DNA from: Albidovulum aestuarii
GTDB taxonomy: Bacteria; Pseudomonadota; Alphaproteobacteria; Rhodobacterales; Rhodobacteraceae
NCBI RefSeq assembly: GCF_029961185.1
Contig: NZ_JASBQQ010000005.1
Coordinates: forward strand, 62,001 to 126,000
Direction: 5' to 3'
DNA: 64,000 nt
The notes beneath the pieces were generated by a model. That model searched no databases and was not told where the DNA came from. It was given only the letters and a program-made list of their open reading frames with translations. Below, one piece after another: positions 53,679 through 63,789 of the stretch. Both the position numbers and the translations under genes were made by a program. Position 1 is the first letter of the stretch. Every line of letters starts with the position of its first letter.

Positions 53679-54866
53679 ATGACACTTGGAATGGTCTTCC
53701 TGATCCTGGCCGCGCTGGCGCTGGCCGGGTTTTTCCTTGGCCGGGGCAGGGCGCTCGCGGTGGCGGGTGGCGATGCCCGGCGGCTGCACTCGCTACCGTC
53801 CTATTTCGGCTGGCAGGCGGTTCTGTTCCTCGCGCTGCCTGCGCTTGGTCTCACGGCGCTCGCCGCCTTCGGAGGCGTCCTGCGCCATCCCGCGACCGGC
53901 TGGGTGGCGCTTGGCCTCGGCGTGATCGGCATGGGGGCTGCACTCTGGAACACCGGCACCGAGGTCCGCGCGCGCAATATTGTCGAGACCTGCGTCAAGG
54001 GGCTCCTGATCCTCTCATCTTTCATCGCCATCGCCACGACGCTGGGCATCGTCCTGTCGATGCTTTTCGAAACCGGGCAATTCTTCCGGCAATACCAGTG
54101 GACCGATTTCTTCTTCGGGACTGTATGGCAGCCGAATTTCCGGGGCGGGTCCGACCTTGGCATCCTGCCGCTTCTCTGGGGGACGCTCTACATTTCGGTC
54201 ATCGCGCTGCTGGTCGCCGTGCCCATCGGGCTTTTCGCCGCGATCTACATGTCCGAATATGCCGGGCCCAAATTCCGCAGCTTTGCCAAACCGGCGATTG
54301 AGATGCTGGCCGGCATTCCGACCATCGTTTACGGCCTTTTCGCCCTGATCACCGTCGGCCCGATGCTGCGCGATTACTTCGCCCAGCCTTTGGGTCTTGG
54401 CACCTCGGCCTCCTCGGTGATGACGGCGGGGCTTGTCATGGGCGTGATGATTATCCCCTTCGTCTCCTCGCTCTCCGACGACATCATCAATGCCGTGCCG
54501 CAGTCCTTACGTGACGGGTCGCTCGGCCTTGGTGCCACGCAATCCGAAACCATCCGTCTGGTCGTCCTTCCGGCCGCCCTGCCGGGGATCGTGGGCGCGG
54601 TGCTGCTGGCCGCGTCCCGTGCCGTCGGTGAAACCATGATCGTGGTTCTGGGGGCAGGCGCGGCGGCGAAGCTCAGCCTCAACCCCTTTGAGGCGATGAC
54701 GACAATGACCGTTAAGATCGTCAGTCAGCTGACCGGCGACACCGATTTCGCGGCACCCGAGACGCTGGTGGCCTTCGCCCTTGGCCTGACGCTCTTCGTC
54801 TTCACGCTGGGGCTGAATGTGCTGGCCCTCTACATCGTGCGCAAATACCGGGAGCAGTACGAATGA
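53679..54866 (+). CDS. pstC: Phosphate ABC transporter permease PstC
   Basis: A 395-aa permease with extra N-terminal helices before the BPD_transp_1 core. GTLYISVIALLVAVPIGLFA, YMSEYAGPKFRSFAKPAIEM and AGIPTIVYGLFALI are family motifs, and LREG-type EAA loop QSLRDGSLGLGATQSETIRL follows. A six-codon ORF (53662-53682, MKKAAR) overlaps its ATG. The stop overlaps the pstA start by 4 bp. Confidence 0.93.
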   Translation: MTLGMVFLILAALALAGFFLGRGRALAVAGGDARRLHSLPSYFGWQAVLFLALPALGLTALAAFGGVLRHPATGWVALGLGVIGMGAALWNTGTEVRARNIVETCVKGLLILSSFIAIATTLGIVLSMLFETGQFFRQYQWTDFFFGTVWQPNFRGGSDLGILPLLWGTLYISVIALLVAVPIGLFAAIYMSEYAGPKFRSFAKPAIEMLAGIPTIVYGLFALITVGPMLRDYFAQPLGLGTSASSVMTAGLVMGVMIIPFVSSLSDDIINAVPQSLRDGSLGLGATQSETIRLVVLPAALPGIVGAVLLAASRAVGETMIVVLGAGAAAKLSLNPFEAMTTMTVKIVSQLTGDTDFAAPETLVAFALGLTLFVFTLGLNVLALYIVRKYREQYE

Positions 54867-56182
54867 CCGCGAAAACCTCGCTCCTGACCCCGGACGCGCG
54901 AACAAAACGCCGCAATGCGGCCGAAGCGCGGTTCCGCCTTTACGGGTTGATCGCCGTTGCCGTCGCAGTCATCGCGCTTGCCGGGCTTCTGGTTTCGATC
55001 TTCGGCAACGGTTCCTCGGCCTTCCGCCAGACGACGCTCCATCTGGAAATCCCGCTGCCGGAAGACAAGCTTGACAAATCCGGCACACGCGATCTCGAGG
55101 TGATGAAGAAGGTCACCACGATCGGCTATGCAAAGGTGCTGGCCAATGCGCTCGAGGCGCAGCTTGACGCGCAGGGGATCTCTGTTGAGGGGTTGAAGTC
55201 CAAGGACATCTCCAAATTCCTCTCTGAAGAAGCCCCGGCGACACTCCGCAATCAGGTGCTGGAAGACCCGAGCCTTGTCGGCCAGAAAATCACGCTGGAA
55301 CTGCTCGTCGGCGGACGGATCGACGGCTACTACAAAGGCCGCGTAACGCGTGAAACCGCGCTTCTGGACAAGAACGTCTCGACCGCACAGCTAGACCTCG
55401 CGGACGCGCTGAAGGAGATGGGCCTTCTCCATACGTCTTTCAACTGGGGCTTTGTCACGGCCCCCGATGCGTCGGAAAAGCGACCCGAGGCAGCCGGTCT
55501 TGGCGTGGCGATCATCGGGTCCTTCTACATGATGATCGTGGTTCTGGCACTCGCGCTGCCCATCGGTGTGGCAACTGCGGTCTATCTTGAGGAATTCGCG
55601 CCGAAGAACCGCTTCACCGATATCATCGAAGTCAATATTTCCAACCTTGCCGCAGTACCCTCCATCGTCTTCGGCATCCTTGGCCTCGCTGCCTTCATCA
55701 ATTTCGCAGGCCTCCCGCAATCGGCGCCAATCGTCGGCGGCCTCGTCCTGACGCTGATGACGCTGCCGCGCATTATCATCCCGGCGCGAGCAGCACTGAA
55801 GGCTGTGCCACCATCGATCCGCGCCGCGGCCCTTGGGGTTGGCGCTTCAAAGATGCAATCGGTCTTCCACCACGTCCTGCCGCTCGCGGCCCCGGGCATC
55901 CTGACCGGCATGATCATCGGGCTTGCACAGGCGCTGGGGGAAACCGCGCCCCTGCTTCTTATCGGCATGGTCGCCTTCGTCCGAGATTATCCCGGCGCGC
56001 CGATGGAGGGGTTCTTCGACCCCGCCACCGCGCTTCCGGTGCAGATCTACAACTGGACCCAGCGCGCCGACCCGGCCTTTGTCGAACGGGCCTCCGGCGC
56101 GATCATCGTCCTTCTCATCTTCCTTCTCGCCATGAATGCCGTCGCGATCCTTCTGCGGCGCAAGTTCGAACGGCGCTGGTAA
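54863..56182 (+). CDS. pstA: Phosphate ABC transporter permease PstA
   Basis: A 439-aa permease. One N-terminal helix (about 27-47) is followed by a periplasmic segment of about 165 residues of the DUF3333 type, then the transporter core with [34 protein letters not shown] and [20 protein letters not shown]. The long periplasmic insert is typical for alphaproteobacterial PstA. It pairs with PstC. Confidence 0.93.
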   Translation: MTAKTSLLTPDARTKRRNAAEARFRLYGLIAVAVAVIALAGLLVSIFGNGSSAFRQTTLHLEIPLPEDKLDKSGTRDLEVMKKVTTIGYAKVLANALEAQLDAQGISVEGLKSKDISKFLSEEAPATLRNQVLEDPSLVGQKITLELLVGGRIDGYYKGRVTRETALLDKNVSTAQLDLADALKEMGLLHTSFNWGFVTAPDASEKRPEAAGLGVAIIGSFYMMIVVLALALPIGVATAVYLEEFAPKNRFTDIIEVNISNLAAVPSIVFGILGLAAFINFAGLPQSAPIVGGLVLTLMTLPRIIIPARAALKAVPPSIRAAALGVGASKMQSVFHHVLPLAAPGILTGMIIGLAQALGETAPLLLIGMVAFVRDYPGAPMEGFFDPATALPVQIYNWTQRADPAFVERASGAIIVLLIFLLAMNAVAILLRRKFERRW

Positions 56183-56184
56183 AA

Positions 56185-57000
56185 ATGGCGGAGACTGCCA
56201 CAATGAACGTTATGCGACAGACAGACGACGCCACCGCCACGGCGGAGATCAAGATCGCCGCCAAGGGCGTGCAAGTCTATTACGGTGACAACCACGCCAT
56301 CAAGGATGTGGATGTCGATATCGCCGACCGTACCGTCACGGCCTTCATCGGCCCGTCGGGCTGCGGCAAGTCGACCTTCCTGCGTTGCCTCAACCGGATG
56401 AACGATACGATCGACATCTGCCGGGTGGAGGGCAAGATCACGCTCGATGGCGAGGACATCTACGACAAGCGTGTCGACCCGGTGCAGTTGCGCGCCAAGG
56501 TCGGCATGGTGTTCCAGAAACCGAACCCGTTTCCGAAATCTATCTATGACAACGTCGCCTACGGTCCCCGTATCCATGGCCTCGCGCGCGGCAAGGCAGA
56601 GCTTGACGAGATCGTCGAAAACTCGCTCCGCCGCGCAGCTCTCTGGGGTGAGGTCAAGGACCGCCTGAACGCGCCGGGCACCGGGCTTTCCGGGGGCCAG
56701 CAGCAGCGGCTTTGTATCGCTCGCGCCGTCGCGACCTCACCCGAGGTCCTCTTGATGGACGAACCCTGTTCGGCGCTCGACCCGATCGCAACCGCGCAAG
56801 TGGAGGAACTGATCGACGAACTGCGCTCGCGCTTTGCCGTCGTCATCGTCACCCATTCGATGCAGCAGGCTGCCCGCGTCAGTCAGAAGACCGCGTTCTT
56901 CCATCTCGGCAATCTGGTCGAGTTCGGCGAGACCGGGCAGATCTTCACCAACCCGCGCGACCCGCGCACCGAAAGCTACATTACCGGCCGGATCGGCTGA
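56185..57000 (+). CDS. pstB: Phosphate ABC transporter ATP-binding protein PstB
   Basis: A 271-aa ATPase. Walker [10 protein letters not shown] is at 56-64, the PstB-specific [20 protein letters not shown] follows, then signature [14 protein letters not shown] and Walker [15 protein letters not shown]. It starts 2 bp after pstA and powers phosphate uptake. Confidence 0.97.
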   Translation: MAETATMNVMRQTDDATATAEIKIAAKGVQVYYGDNHAIKDVDVDIADRTVTAFIGPSGCGKSTFLRCLNRMNDTIDICRVEGKITLDGEDIYDKRVDPVQLRAKVGMVFQKPNPFPKSIYDNVAYGPRIHGLARGKAELDEIVENSLRRAALWGEVKDRLNAPGTGLSGGQQQRLCIARAVATSPEVLLMDEPCSALDPIATAQVEELIDELRSRFAVVIVTHSMQQAARVSQKTAFFHLGNLVEFGETGQIFTNPRDPRTESYITGRIG

Positions 57001-57010
57001 GGAGAGCGAG

Positions 57011-57724
57011 ATGAACGAACAACATATCCTGCGCGCTTTCGACCGTGATCTGGAGGCGATCCAGGCGATGGTGATGAAGATGGGCGGCATGGTCGAGGCA
57101 GCGATCCTCGACGCGGCCCAGGCGCTTGAGACGCGGGACGAGGAACTGGCCACCAAGGTGCGGGCCGGGGACAAGGCCATTGACGCGTTGGAGGAGCGGA
57201 TCAACGAAGAGGCGGCGCGCCTGATAGCGCTGCGGGCACCGGCTGCCTCGGACCTTCGCACCGTCCTGTCCGTCCTGAAGATCACGAACAGCCTTGAGCG
57301 CGTCGGTGACTATGCCAAGAACATGGCCAAGCGGTCGAACGTACTGGGTCAGATGACAGCCATCAGCGGGGCGGGCGGATCGCTCCGTCGCATGTCGAAG
57401 GCCGTGGTGCAAATGATCTCGGACGCGCTCGATGCGTACAACACCCGCGACGCGGCACTGGCCGAGGACGTGCGCAATCGTGACCGCGAGGTCGACCAGA
57501 TGTACAATGCGCTCTTCCGTGAGTTTCTGACCCATATGATGGAAGACCCGCGCAATATCACCGCCTGCATGCATCTGCATTTCATCGCCAAGAACATCGA
57601 GCGGATGGGCGATCATGCGACGACGGTTGCGGAACAGGTGATTTATCTTGTGACCGGAGAAATGCCCGGCGAAAAGCGGCCAAAGGCCGACAGCGTAACA
57701 ACAATCGGTGTGGAGGACGCTTGA
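57011..57724 (+). CDS. phoU: Phosphate transport system regulator PhoU
   Basis: A 237-aa helical protein with two PhoU repeats. ILRAFDRDLEAIQAMVMKMG opens the first, and FIAKNIERMGDHATTVAEQV in the second is the metal-binding motif. It links PstB activity to PhoR and keeps the regulon off when phosphate is ample. GGAGAGCGAG precedes ATG 57011. The phoB ATG follows one base after its stop. Confidence 0.95.
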   Translation: MNEQHILRAFDRDLEAIQAMVMKMGGMVEAAILDAAQALETRDEELATKVRAGDKAIDALEERINEEAARLIALRAPAASDLRTVLSVLKITNSLERVGDYAKNMAKRSNVLGQMTAISGAGGSLRRMSKAVVQMISDALDAYNTRDAALAEDVRNRDREVDQMYNALFREFLTHMMEDPRNITACMHLHFIAKNIERMGDHATTVAEQVIYLVTGEMPGEKRPKADSVTTIGVEDA

Positions 57725-57725
57725 G

Positions 57726-58409
57726 ATGCCCGCCCCGAGCGTATTGGTGGTTGAGGATGAACCCGCGCAACGGGAAGTTCTGACCTACAATCTGGAAGCC
57801 GAGGGGTTTCGGGTCGCCCAGGCTGACAACGGCGAAGAGGCGCTGTTGCTGGTGGCCGAAGAAACACCGGATCTGATTGTACTCGACTGGATGTTGCCCA
57901 ACGTTTCGGGGATCGAAGTCTGTCGCCGATTGAAATCCAAGCCCGAAACCAAGGGTGTTCCGATCATCATGCTGTCGGCACGGTCCGAAGAGGTTGATCT
58001 GGTGCGCGGGCTGGAGACCGGGGCGGATGACTACATGGTCAAGCCTTATTCGGTCGTCGAACTGATGGCTCGCGTCCGTACTCAATTGCGCCGGACACGG
58101 CCCTCCAGTGTCGGCGAGGCGTTGGAGTTTGAGGACATTACGCTCGACCCCGAGACGCACAGGGTTATTCGGGCCGGCCATAACCTGAAACTTGGTCCGA
58201 CCGAGTTCCGGCTGTTGACGACTTTCATGGAAAAGCCCGGAAGGGTCTGGCCGCGCGACCAGCTTCTGGACCGCGTTTGGGGGCGCGACATCTATGTCGA
58301 TACCCGCACCGTCGATGTCCATGTCGGCCGGCTTAGAAAGGCACTTTGCGCCTTTGGTGGCGACGATCCGATCCGGACGGTGCGCGGAGCGGGTTACGCG
58401 CTCGGATAA
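57726..58409 (+). CDS. phoB: Phosphate regulon response regulator PhoB
   Basis: A 227-aa OmpR-family regulator. The receiver has Asp54 in LIVLDWMLPNVSG, ADDYMVKPYSVVELMARVR is the PhoB-type end of the receiver, and the winged helix includes LKLGPTEFRLLTTFMEKPGR and YVDTRTVDVHVGRLRKAL. GGAGG lies upstream of ATG 57726. It would bind the Pho box at 52485. Confidence 0.96.
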   Translation: MPAPSVLVVEDEPAQREVLTYNLEAEGFRVAQADNGEEALLLVAEETPDLIVLDWMLPNVSGIEVCRRLKSKPETKGVPIIMLSARSEEVDLVRGLETGADDYMVKPYSVVELMARVRTQLRRTRPSSVGEALEFEDITLDPETHRVIRAGHNLKLGPTEFRLLTTFMEKPGRVWPRDQLLDRVWGRDIYVDTRTVDVHVGRLRKALCAFGGDDPIRTVRGAGYALG

Positions 58410-58555
58410 GGCGTAGCGAGACCGTACGCCGCGAATGTCCCGCGAAACGATGGGAGTTTCGGCATCTCTGTGGCATGTCGAGTTTGCGTTGAATCAGAAG
58501 CTGAAATTTGTCGTTCGAATTCTGCGGCTTACACCTGAAAGACTCTCAACATATC

Positions 58556-61021
58556 CTAAGGTGTGGTCAACGGCGCCAGATTTGTGACGCCTGTGGCGGC
58601 TGCACGGGCCAAGTCCGGGTCGAGCGACATGGGCACGTATTCACCCCGTCGCCAGAGAACGCTCAAATCGTCGTAGTGCCGTGACAGAGGATGACCGGAC
58701 TGACCTGTGGATATGATAAACACTGAACTGTCCGGATCGGCAAAGTCGTAGACTCCGCGATAACCCGCGCCGTTTACGTTCTGGAACGGGTCCGGCCCGG
58801 TGCCTGACGACAAACCCCGGTCAAGCGTATGGTCGCCGCCGCTCGTCGATTGCCGGATATTGACGAACCAGTTCAGGACCGGTGTGCGTCCCAGCACTGG
58901 ATGATCATGCGTTGCCTGATGTGCGTCGCCCCAACGCCAGCTTTCAACGTTTGGCCCATAACGCTCGGACAAATCCAGAAGCGCATCGTCAAGCGACATG
59001 CGTGCAATATCCGTACAGCTTTCCGTAGAGGCGGACTGCATCACGTCGCACCACCGTGCCGCGCCGTCAATATCGCGGAAGACCCGCTCGAGGAACAGGG
59101 GCTCGACATGGGTAAAGGCATCGGCAAGCGGCCCGAGTTCATCCCTGATCAGTCTGTTCTGCAAAGCCCGCACCCAGGCCGCGTAGATCAGCGGTTCGGG
59201 TAGATGCTCGTTCATGTCGCCGTCCCACTCGGCGAGCACTTCCAACGCGCGCTGGCGGAGCCGCTCAGGCGTTCCGGCGGGTGCAGCCTCACCCGTGAAC
59301 CACAGGTCGGCGGCAATGAGCGGCAGGATTGTACGCGCCGCGGGTGACACGGTATCAAGCTGGGCGGCGATGAAGCTTTCGCGGCTATGCACCTCGCGTT
59401 CCTGCATCAGACGGGTCCAGCGCTGCACCCGTTGGGTGTCACCCCAATTAAAACTCACATGGCGCGGGAACGGGCGATCAACGGTCTTGTTGTTGGTATT
59501 GCCAACGATGCCACCTATGGGGTCAACGAAACGGGGATTAAGAGCGTAGGGCAGATAGCCCTGCCATCGGTTCTGCGTCATCCAGCCAAGCGACGGCAGA
59601 CGCCCCTGTCCGTTCATGCCCGCGTCACGTGCCGGCATCTTGCCGAACATCACCATTGCGACGCCGTCCTGATCGGCCATAGTCACATTCATCGCCGGGG
59701 CCACATAGTCCTTTCCGACAGCAATGCCCTCCGCGACCGAACGGGCTTGCATCAGACGGATCGCGGCGCTCATCGTCGTATCGGCGGGATCGAGCGCCGT
59801 CCAGTTCAGCGCCGCGACATGGTTGCGCGGTGTGACTGTATCAAGGTCCATATGGCTGCCGGGCAGGATCGGTCCGTTGTCGCTCCAGCGCAAAGTAACC
59901 GTGATCGGCGCTGCATCCTTGATCTCAATGATCGTCCGCCGGCTTTGAAATGTCTTCCACCCGTCCGGCGTCCGGTATCGTTCGGGATCGGCGGGGTTCA
60001 ACTCCTCCAGATGAATGTCCTGATCATCCATCCAGGCCGCGCTGATGCCCCAGCCAAGACTGGCATTCCGGCCGGTGAGGATCGCGGGAATTCCGGGAAT
60101 GGTCGCGCCGATTACTCCGCCAGATGCCAGATCCAGACGAGCCAGATACCATAGTGAGGGTGCTGTGAAGTCGAAATGAGGATCATTGGCCAGAAGCGAC
60201 CCGCCCGCCGCCGACCGGTCAGGGGCTGCGGCCCAGGCATTCGATGCGCCTGCAAAGACAGGCTCCCTCAGGGGCGACAAGGGGTCGTTTTCGAACGTCA
60301 GCGCTGCATAGGACCGTCTTACTCCGGGCACGAGGCTCGCATATGGGGGCAGAGCAGCGACGCCCTCTCCGGGAACATCTGGCAGCAAATCCTGCGCCCA
60401 ATCGTTGGACAAAAGCGATATCCGTGCACGCAAAATCTCGGCCCGGGCCTGCGCGGTCGTCTTCAGTGCCATCAATTTCAGGATCGCGATGGAATCGGTG
60501 GGTTGCCAATAGGCAATCTCGTTCGAGAACAGGAACAGTTCCGGTGCGCCGCGGCCCTTCGCTTCTTCGTTCACGATACTGATCCAGGCATTGACGCCGC
60601 GCGAATACGCCTCCAACGCCGCGCGCGTCTCATCGTCCTGTGCGCCAAGGGACTGGCTTGCCAGGCCATAAAGATCGAAGCGGCGCATCAGTTCGTCGGT
60701 TTTTGCGGTGCGGGTGCCGAAAACTTCCGACAACCGCCCCTGCACGGTGCGCCTTTGCACGATCATCTGCCAGAGTCGGTCCTGCGCATGGGCGAAACCC
60801 AGGGCAAAATAGACATCCCCGTCGGACGCGCCAAAGATGTGTGGCACGTCGGCAGTATCGCGCACGATCTCGACCGGCGCATCGATGCCATCCAGACGGT
60901 AATCCTCATCATAGTCGGGCAGGGACCGCGTCGCGAAATAATAGGCGAGCGTGATCACGCCCGCGGACAGCAGCAGGAGCCCCGAGAATATCCGCAAGAG
61001 CCAACGAAACGCGGTAAGCAT
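58556..61021 (-). CDS. Penicillin acylase family Ntn hydrolase
   Basis: An 821-aa precursor. An N-terminal hydrophobic helix (about 9-30) anchors or exports it. The alpha part is followed by the autocatalytic site GASNAW with Ser260 as new N-terminal nucleophile, then ANDPHFDFTAPSLWYLARLD and GGVIGATIPGIPAILTGRNA of the beta subunit. Relatives cleave penicillins, acyl-homoserine lactones or other N-acyl compounds; the substrate here is open. GGAG is 5 nt before ATG 61021. It converges with phoB. Confidence 0.92.
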   Translation of the reverse strand: MLTAFRWLLRIFSGLLLLSAGVITLAYYFATRSLPDYDEDYRLDGIDAPVEIVRDTADVPHIFGASDGDVYFALGFAHAQDRLWQMIVQRRTVQGRLSEVFGTRTAKTDELMRRFDLYGLASQSLGAQDDETRAALEAYSRGVNAWISIVNEEAKGRGAPELFLFSNEIAYWQPTDSIAILKLMALKTTAQARAEILRARISLLSNDWAQDLLPDVPGEGVAALPPYASLVPGVRRSYAALTFENDPLSPLREPVFAGASNAWAAAPDRSAAGGSLLANDPHFDFTAPSLWYLARLDLASGGVIGATIPGIPAILTGRNASLGWGISAAWMDDQDIHLEELNPADPERYRTPDGWKTFQSRRTIIEIKDAAPITVTLRWSDNGPILPGSHMDLDTVTPRNHVAALNWTALDPADTTMSAAIRLMQARSVAEGIAVGKDYVAPAMNVTMADQDGVAMVMFGKMPARDAGMNGQGRLPSLGWMTQNRWQGYLPYALNPRFVDPIGGIVGNTNNKTVDRPFPRHVSFNWGDTQRVQRWTRLMQEREVHSRESFIAAQLDTVSPAARTILPLIAADLWFTGEAAPAGTPERLRQRALEVLAEWDGDMNEHLPEPLIYAAWVRALQNRLIRDELGPLADAFTHVEPLFLERVFRDIDGAARWCDVMQSASTESCTDIARMSLDDALLDLSERYGPNVESWRWGDAHQATHDHPVLGRTPVLNWFVNIRQSTSGGDHTLDRGLSSGTGPDPFQNVNGAGYRGVYDFADPDSSVFIISTGQSGHPLSRHYDDLSVLWRRGEYVPMSLDPDLARAAATGVTNLAPLTTP

Positions 61022-61149
61022 GATACTCCGCAACGACAGACCGCACCGGCGCGCCCGCCGACGCCGGAGCTCGCAACCGGTTGACGGCACGGGCAGGGCG
61101 GTTAACTAGGGTAGAATGGTCCGAACCGCAATGATCTTGGGAGGATAGG

Positions 61150-62022
61150 ATGGCGAAGCTGGCATTTCTTGGCTTGGGTGTGATGGGCTTTCCGATGGCC
61201 GGCCATCTGGCGGCGAAAGGCCACGCCGTGACGGTCTACAATCGCACGGCCTCAAAGGCTGCGTCATGGGCGGAAAAACATGGCGGCCAGGCGGCAGCGA
61301 CCCCGGCCGAAGCGGCGCGCAGGGCAGAGTTCGTGATGGCCTGCGTCGGCAATGACGATGACCTACGTTCGGTCTGCCTCGGCCCCGACGGTGCGTTTGC
61401 CGGTATGGATAAGGGATCGGTTTTCGTCGATCACACCACGGTTTCCGCGGCCGTCACCCGCGAACTCGCCGCTGCGGCCGCCGAAGCCGGGATCGGCTAT
61501 GTCGACGCACCTGTCTCCGGCGGTCAGGCCGGTGCGGAAAACGGTGTTCTTTCGGTCATGTGCGGTGGCGAGCAGGCCACTTATGACAGAGCCGAACCCG
61601 TCATCGCAGCCTATTCTCGCATCTGCCGCCGTCTCGGCGAAACGGGCGCGGGGCAACTCGCCAAGATGGTCAACCAGATCTGCATCGCAGGCCTTGTACA
61701 GGGCCTCTCCGAAGGGCTGCATTTTGCCGAGAAGGCAGGTCTCAATATCGAGGAACTGGTCGAGGTGATCAGCCAGGGCGCTGCCGGGTCCTGGCAGATG
61801 GTCAATCGCCACAAGACGATGAAGGACGGCAAGTTCGACTACGGCTTCGCAGTGGACTGGATGCGCAAGGATCTCGGCATCTGCCTCGCGACCGCCGAGG
61901 ACAACGGAGCCAGCCTGCCGGTCACGGCGCTCGTCGATCAGTTCTACAAGGATGTTCAGAAGATGGGCGGTGGCCGCTGGGACACCTCGAGTCTCTTCGC
62001 GCGCCTGCGCAAACTCGGCTGA
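61150..62022 (+). CDS. Beta-hydroxyacid dehydrogenase (3-hydroxyisobutyrate dehydrogenase family)
   Basis: A 290-aa NAD(P)-dependent enzyme. FLGLGVMGFPMAGHLAAKGH is the cofactor motif, DAPVSGGQAGAENGVLSVMC the substrate region, and GAGQLAKMVNQI carries the catalytic Lys. The C-terminal half is all-helical. Relatives oxidise 3-hydroxyisobutyrate, tartronate semialdehyde or related acids; the specific one is not predictable. AGGA lies upstream of the ATG. A dispersed repeat starts 2 nt after its stop. Confidence 0.9.
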   Translation: MAKLAFLGLGVMGFPMAGHLAAKGHAVTVYNRTASKAASWAEKHGGQAAATPAEAARRAEFVMACVGNDDDLRSVCLGPDGAFAGMDKGSVFVDHTTVSAAVTRELAAAAAEAGIGYVDAPVSGGQAGAENGVLSVMCGGEQATYDRAEPVIAAYSRICRRLGETGAGQLAKMVNQICIAGLVQGLSEGLHFAEKAGLNIEELVEVISQGAAGSWQMVNRHKTMKDGKFDYGFAVDWMRKDLGICLATAEDNGASLPVTALVDQFYKDVQKMGGGRWDTSSLFARLRKLG

Positions 62023-62024
62023 CG

Positions 62025-62097
62025 CTCACTTTCTGTCCGTAAATACTCCGGAGGGGTTCGGGGAGGCAGCGCCTCCCCGGCGGGTCGGCCCGCCGAA
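62025..62097. repeat. Stop-codon-adjacent repeat element with GC-rich hairpins
   Basis: CTCACTTTCTGTCCGTAAAT, then ACTCCGG, follows the dehydrogenase TGA by 2 nt. It is the same sequence, with one change, as the one after the ornithine cyclodeaminase stop. It continues into hairpins GGGGAGGC/GCCTCCCC and CGGGTCGGCCCG. It is likely a repeated 3'-end element that terminates or stabilises transcripts. Confidence 0.65.
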
Positions 62098-62113
62098 GTC
62101 GGGACGAAACCGA

Positions 62114-62671
62114 TCAGGGAATGATGCGGCTGTACTTGGTGCCGTTCAGTGTCGCCCCGGCAATGAATCCCGACTGGCCGAAGACATAGGCCACGACAGG
62201 CGACAGGGTCGTCGTAGTCTCGATCCCGGCGGCAGCGCCACCATCGGGCAGGGCATAGACGATATCGGTGCCCGCAGCCCAGCCATCGGCGGCGCGGAAC
62301 TTCGAAAGCGCCTCCTGTGTGCGGAAGACCAGAACATGCGAATATTGCTGTGCGCCGATCTGCAGGCCCCAGCTTGCCTGCGTGGCTGAATAATAGTCCA
62401 CCGTCACATCATTGATCCGGAGCGCGCCGCGCCCGTAGGCCCCGCCAAAGCCGAAACCGGCCTCGGTCACGACAGGCATGTAGAGAACACCGGCCGCATT
62501 TGCGATCTCGGCCGTGGCGCCAGGGAAATTGGCCCGCACATAGTCGCGCGTCGCATCGACCCGCGCGTCAAGGCGCGCACCGCCCTGACCGCCGACGCCG
62601 TTGCCGCAGGCCGCAAGTCCAAGCACCGCGCCGCCCGATAGGATGATGTGCCGACGGGAAAGTCCGTTCAT
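62114..62671 (-). CDS. SYLF (Ysc84) domain lipoprotein
   Basis: A 185-aa protein. MNGLSRRHIILSGGAVLGLA ends in a lipobox (LGLAAC), and the SRRHIIL part is twin-arginine-like, so Tat export is possible. The SYLF domain follows: ANAAGVLYMPVVTEAGFGFG, then YGRGALRINDVTVDYYSATQ and SWGLQIGAQQYSHVLVF. Such proteins are thought to bind lipids at the envelope. Single gene, divergent from nothing close. Confidence 0.88.
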   Translation of the reverse strand: MNGLSRRHIILSGGAVLGLAACGNGVGGQGGARLDARVDATRDYVRANFPGATAEIANAAGVLYMPVVTEAGFGFGGAYGRGALRINDVTVDYYSATQASWGLQIGAQQYSHVLVFRTQEALSKFRAADGWAAGTDIVYALPDGGAAAGIETTTTLSPVVAYVFGQSGFIAGATLNGTKYSRIIP

Positions 62672-62793
62672 GTTACTGCTCCGCTCTCAACTGCCAATGC
62701 CGACCTTTGATGGCCGGTTCAATACCATCTATAGGGCAGAATGCCCGCCCTGTCATTAAGTGTTGTGCCGGACACGAGAAAGTTGAACGCGGT

Positions 62794-63789
62794 TCAGCTG
62801 CCCAGGGCCCGCGCCGCATCGGGGGCGAAATAGGTCAGGATCCCATCGCAACCCGCCCGACGGAAGGCCAGAAGGCTTTCCATCATCACCTCCTCCTTTA
62901 CCCATCCGTTCAGGATCGCGCCTTTCAGCATCGCGTATTCGCCCGAGACCTGGTAGGCGAAGGTCGGCACACCAAAGGCGTCCTTCACATCTCGGCAGAT
63001 GTCGAGATAGGGCATGCCAGGTTTGACCATCACCATATCCGCACCCTCGGCCAGATCGCGGGCGACAAGCCGCAGCGCCTCGTCCCGGTTCGCGGGGTTC
63101 ATCTGGTAGGTCTTCTTGTCGCCCTTGAGCGCACCCGAGGCGCCGACCGCGTCGCGGAACGGACCGTAGAAGGCACTGGCATATTTTGCGGCGTAGGAAA
63201 GGATCGTCACATCCTTGTGGCCCTCGGCTTCCAGAGCGCGGCGCATCGCGCCGATGCGGCCATCCATCATGTCCGAGGGTCCAAGAATATCGGCCCCCGC
63301 CTCGGCTTGTGCCAGCGCCATTTTAACCAGCGCCTCGATCGTCTCGTCATTCAGGATTACGCCGTCTCGCACCAGCCCGTCATGGCCATTGGCATTGTAG
63401 GGATCGAGCGCAACATCCGTCATGACTGCGATTTCCGGCACCGCTGCCTTGATCGCCCTCACGGCGCGGTTCGAGAGGTTTTCCGGGTTCCAGGCCTCTT
63501 CACAGGCCTCGGTCTTTAGCGCTGGATCGGTGTAGGGGAAGAGGCAGATCGCCGGAATACCGAGCTTTGCCGCCTCCTCGGCGGCGCGGACTGTGCCTTC
63601 AACGGTCAGGCGCGATACACCCGGCATCGAGGCAACCGGTGCATCCGCTCCGGCGACATCGGTCACGAAGAGCGGCCAGATCAGGTCCTTTACGCTCAGA
63701 CGTTCTTCGGCCACAAGGTCACGCAAGGCCTGCGTCCGGCGCAGGCGGCGGAAGCGGGCGGCGGGAAAACCGGCATGTACAGGGGTCAT
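62794..63789 (-). CDS. hemB: Delta-aminolevulinic acid dehydratase (porphobilinogen synthase)
   Basis: A 331-aa enzyme condensing two 5-aminolevulinates to porphobilinogen. The Schiff-base Lys is in VMVKPGMPYLDICRDV and a second in YAAKYASAFYGPF. The zinc-site cysteines are replaced: DVALDPYNANGHDGL has Asp/Ala in place of Cys, as in the non-zinc alphaproteobacterial class. The ATG at 63789 (MTPVHAGFPAARFRRLR) fits the family; the frame is open to 63828. Confidence 0.96.
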   Translation of the reverse strand: MTPVHAGFPAARFRRLRRTQALRDLVAEERLSVKDLIWPLFVTDVAGADAPVASMPGVSRLTVEGTVRAAEEAAKLGIPAICLFPYTDPALKTEACEEAWNPENLSNRAVRAIKAAVPEIAVMTDVALDPYNANGHDGLVRDGVILNDETIEALVKMALAQAEAGADILGPSDMMDGRIGAMRRALEAEGHKDVTILSYAAKYASAFYGPFRDAVGASGALKGDKKTYQMNPANRDEALRLVARDLAEGADMVMVKPGMPYLDICRDVKDAFGVPTFAYQVSGEYAMLKGAILNGWVKEEVMMESLLAFRRAGCDGILTYFAPDAARALGS

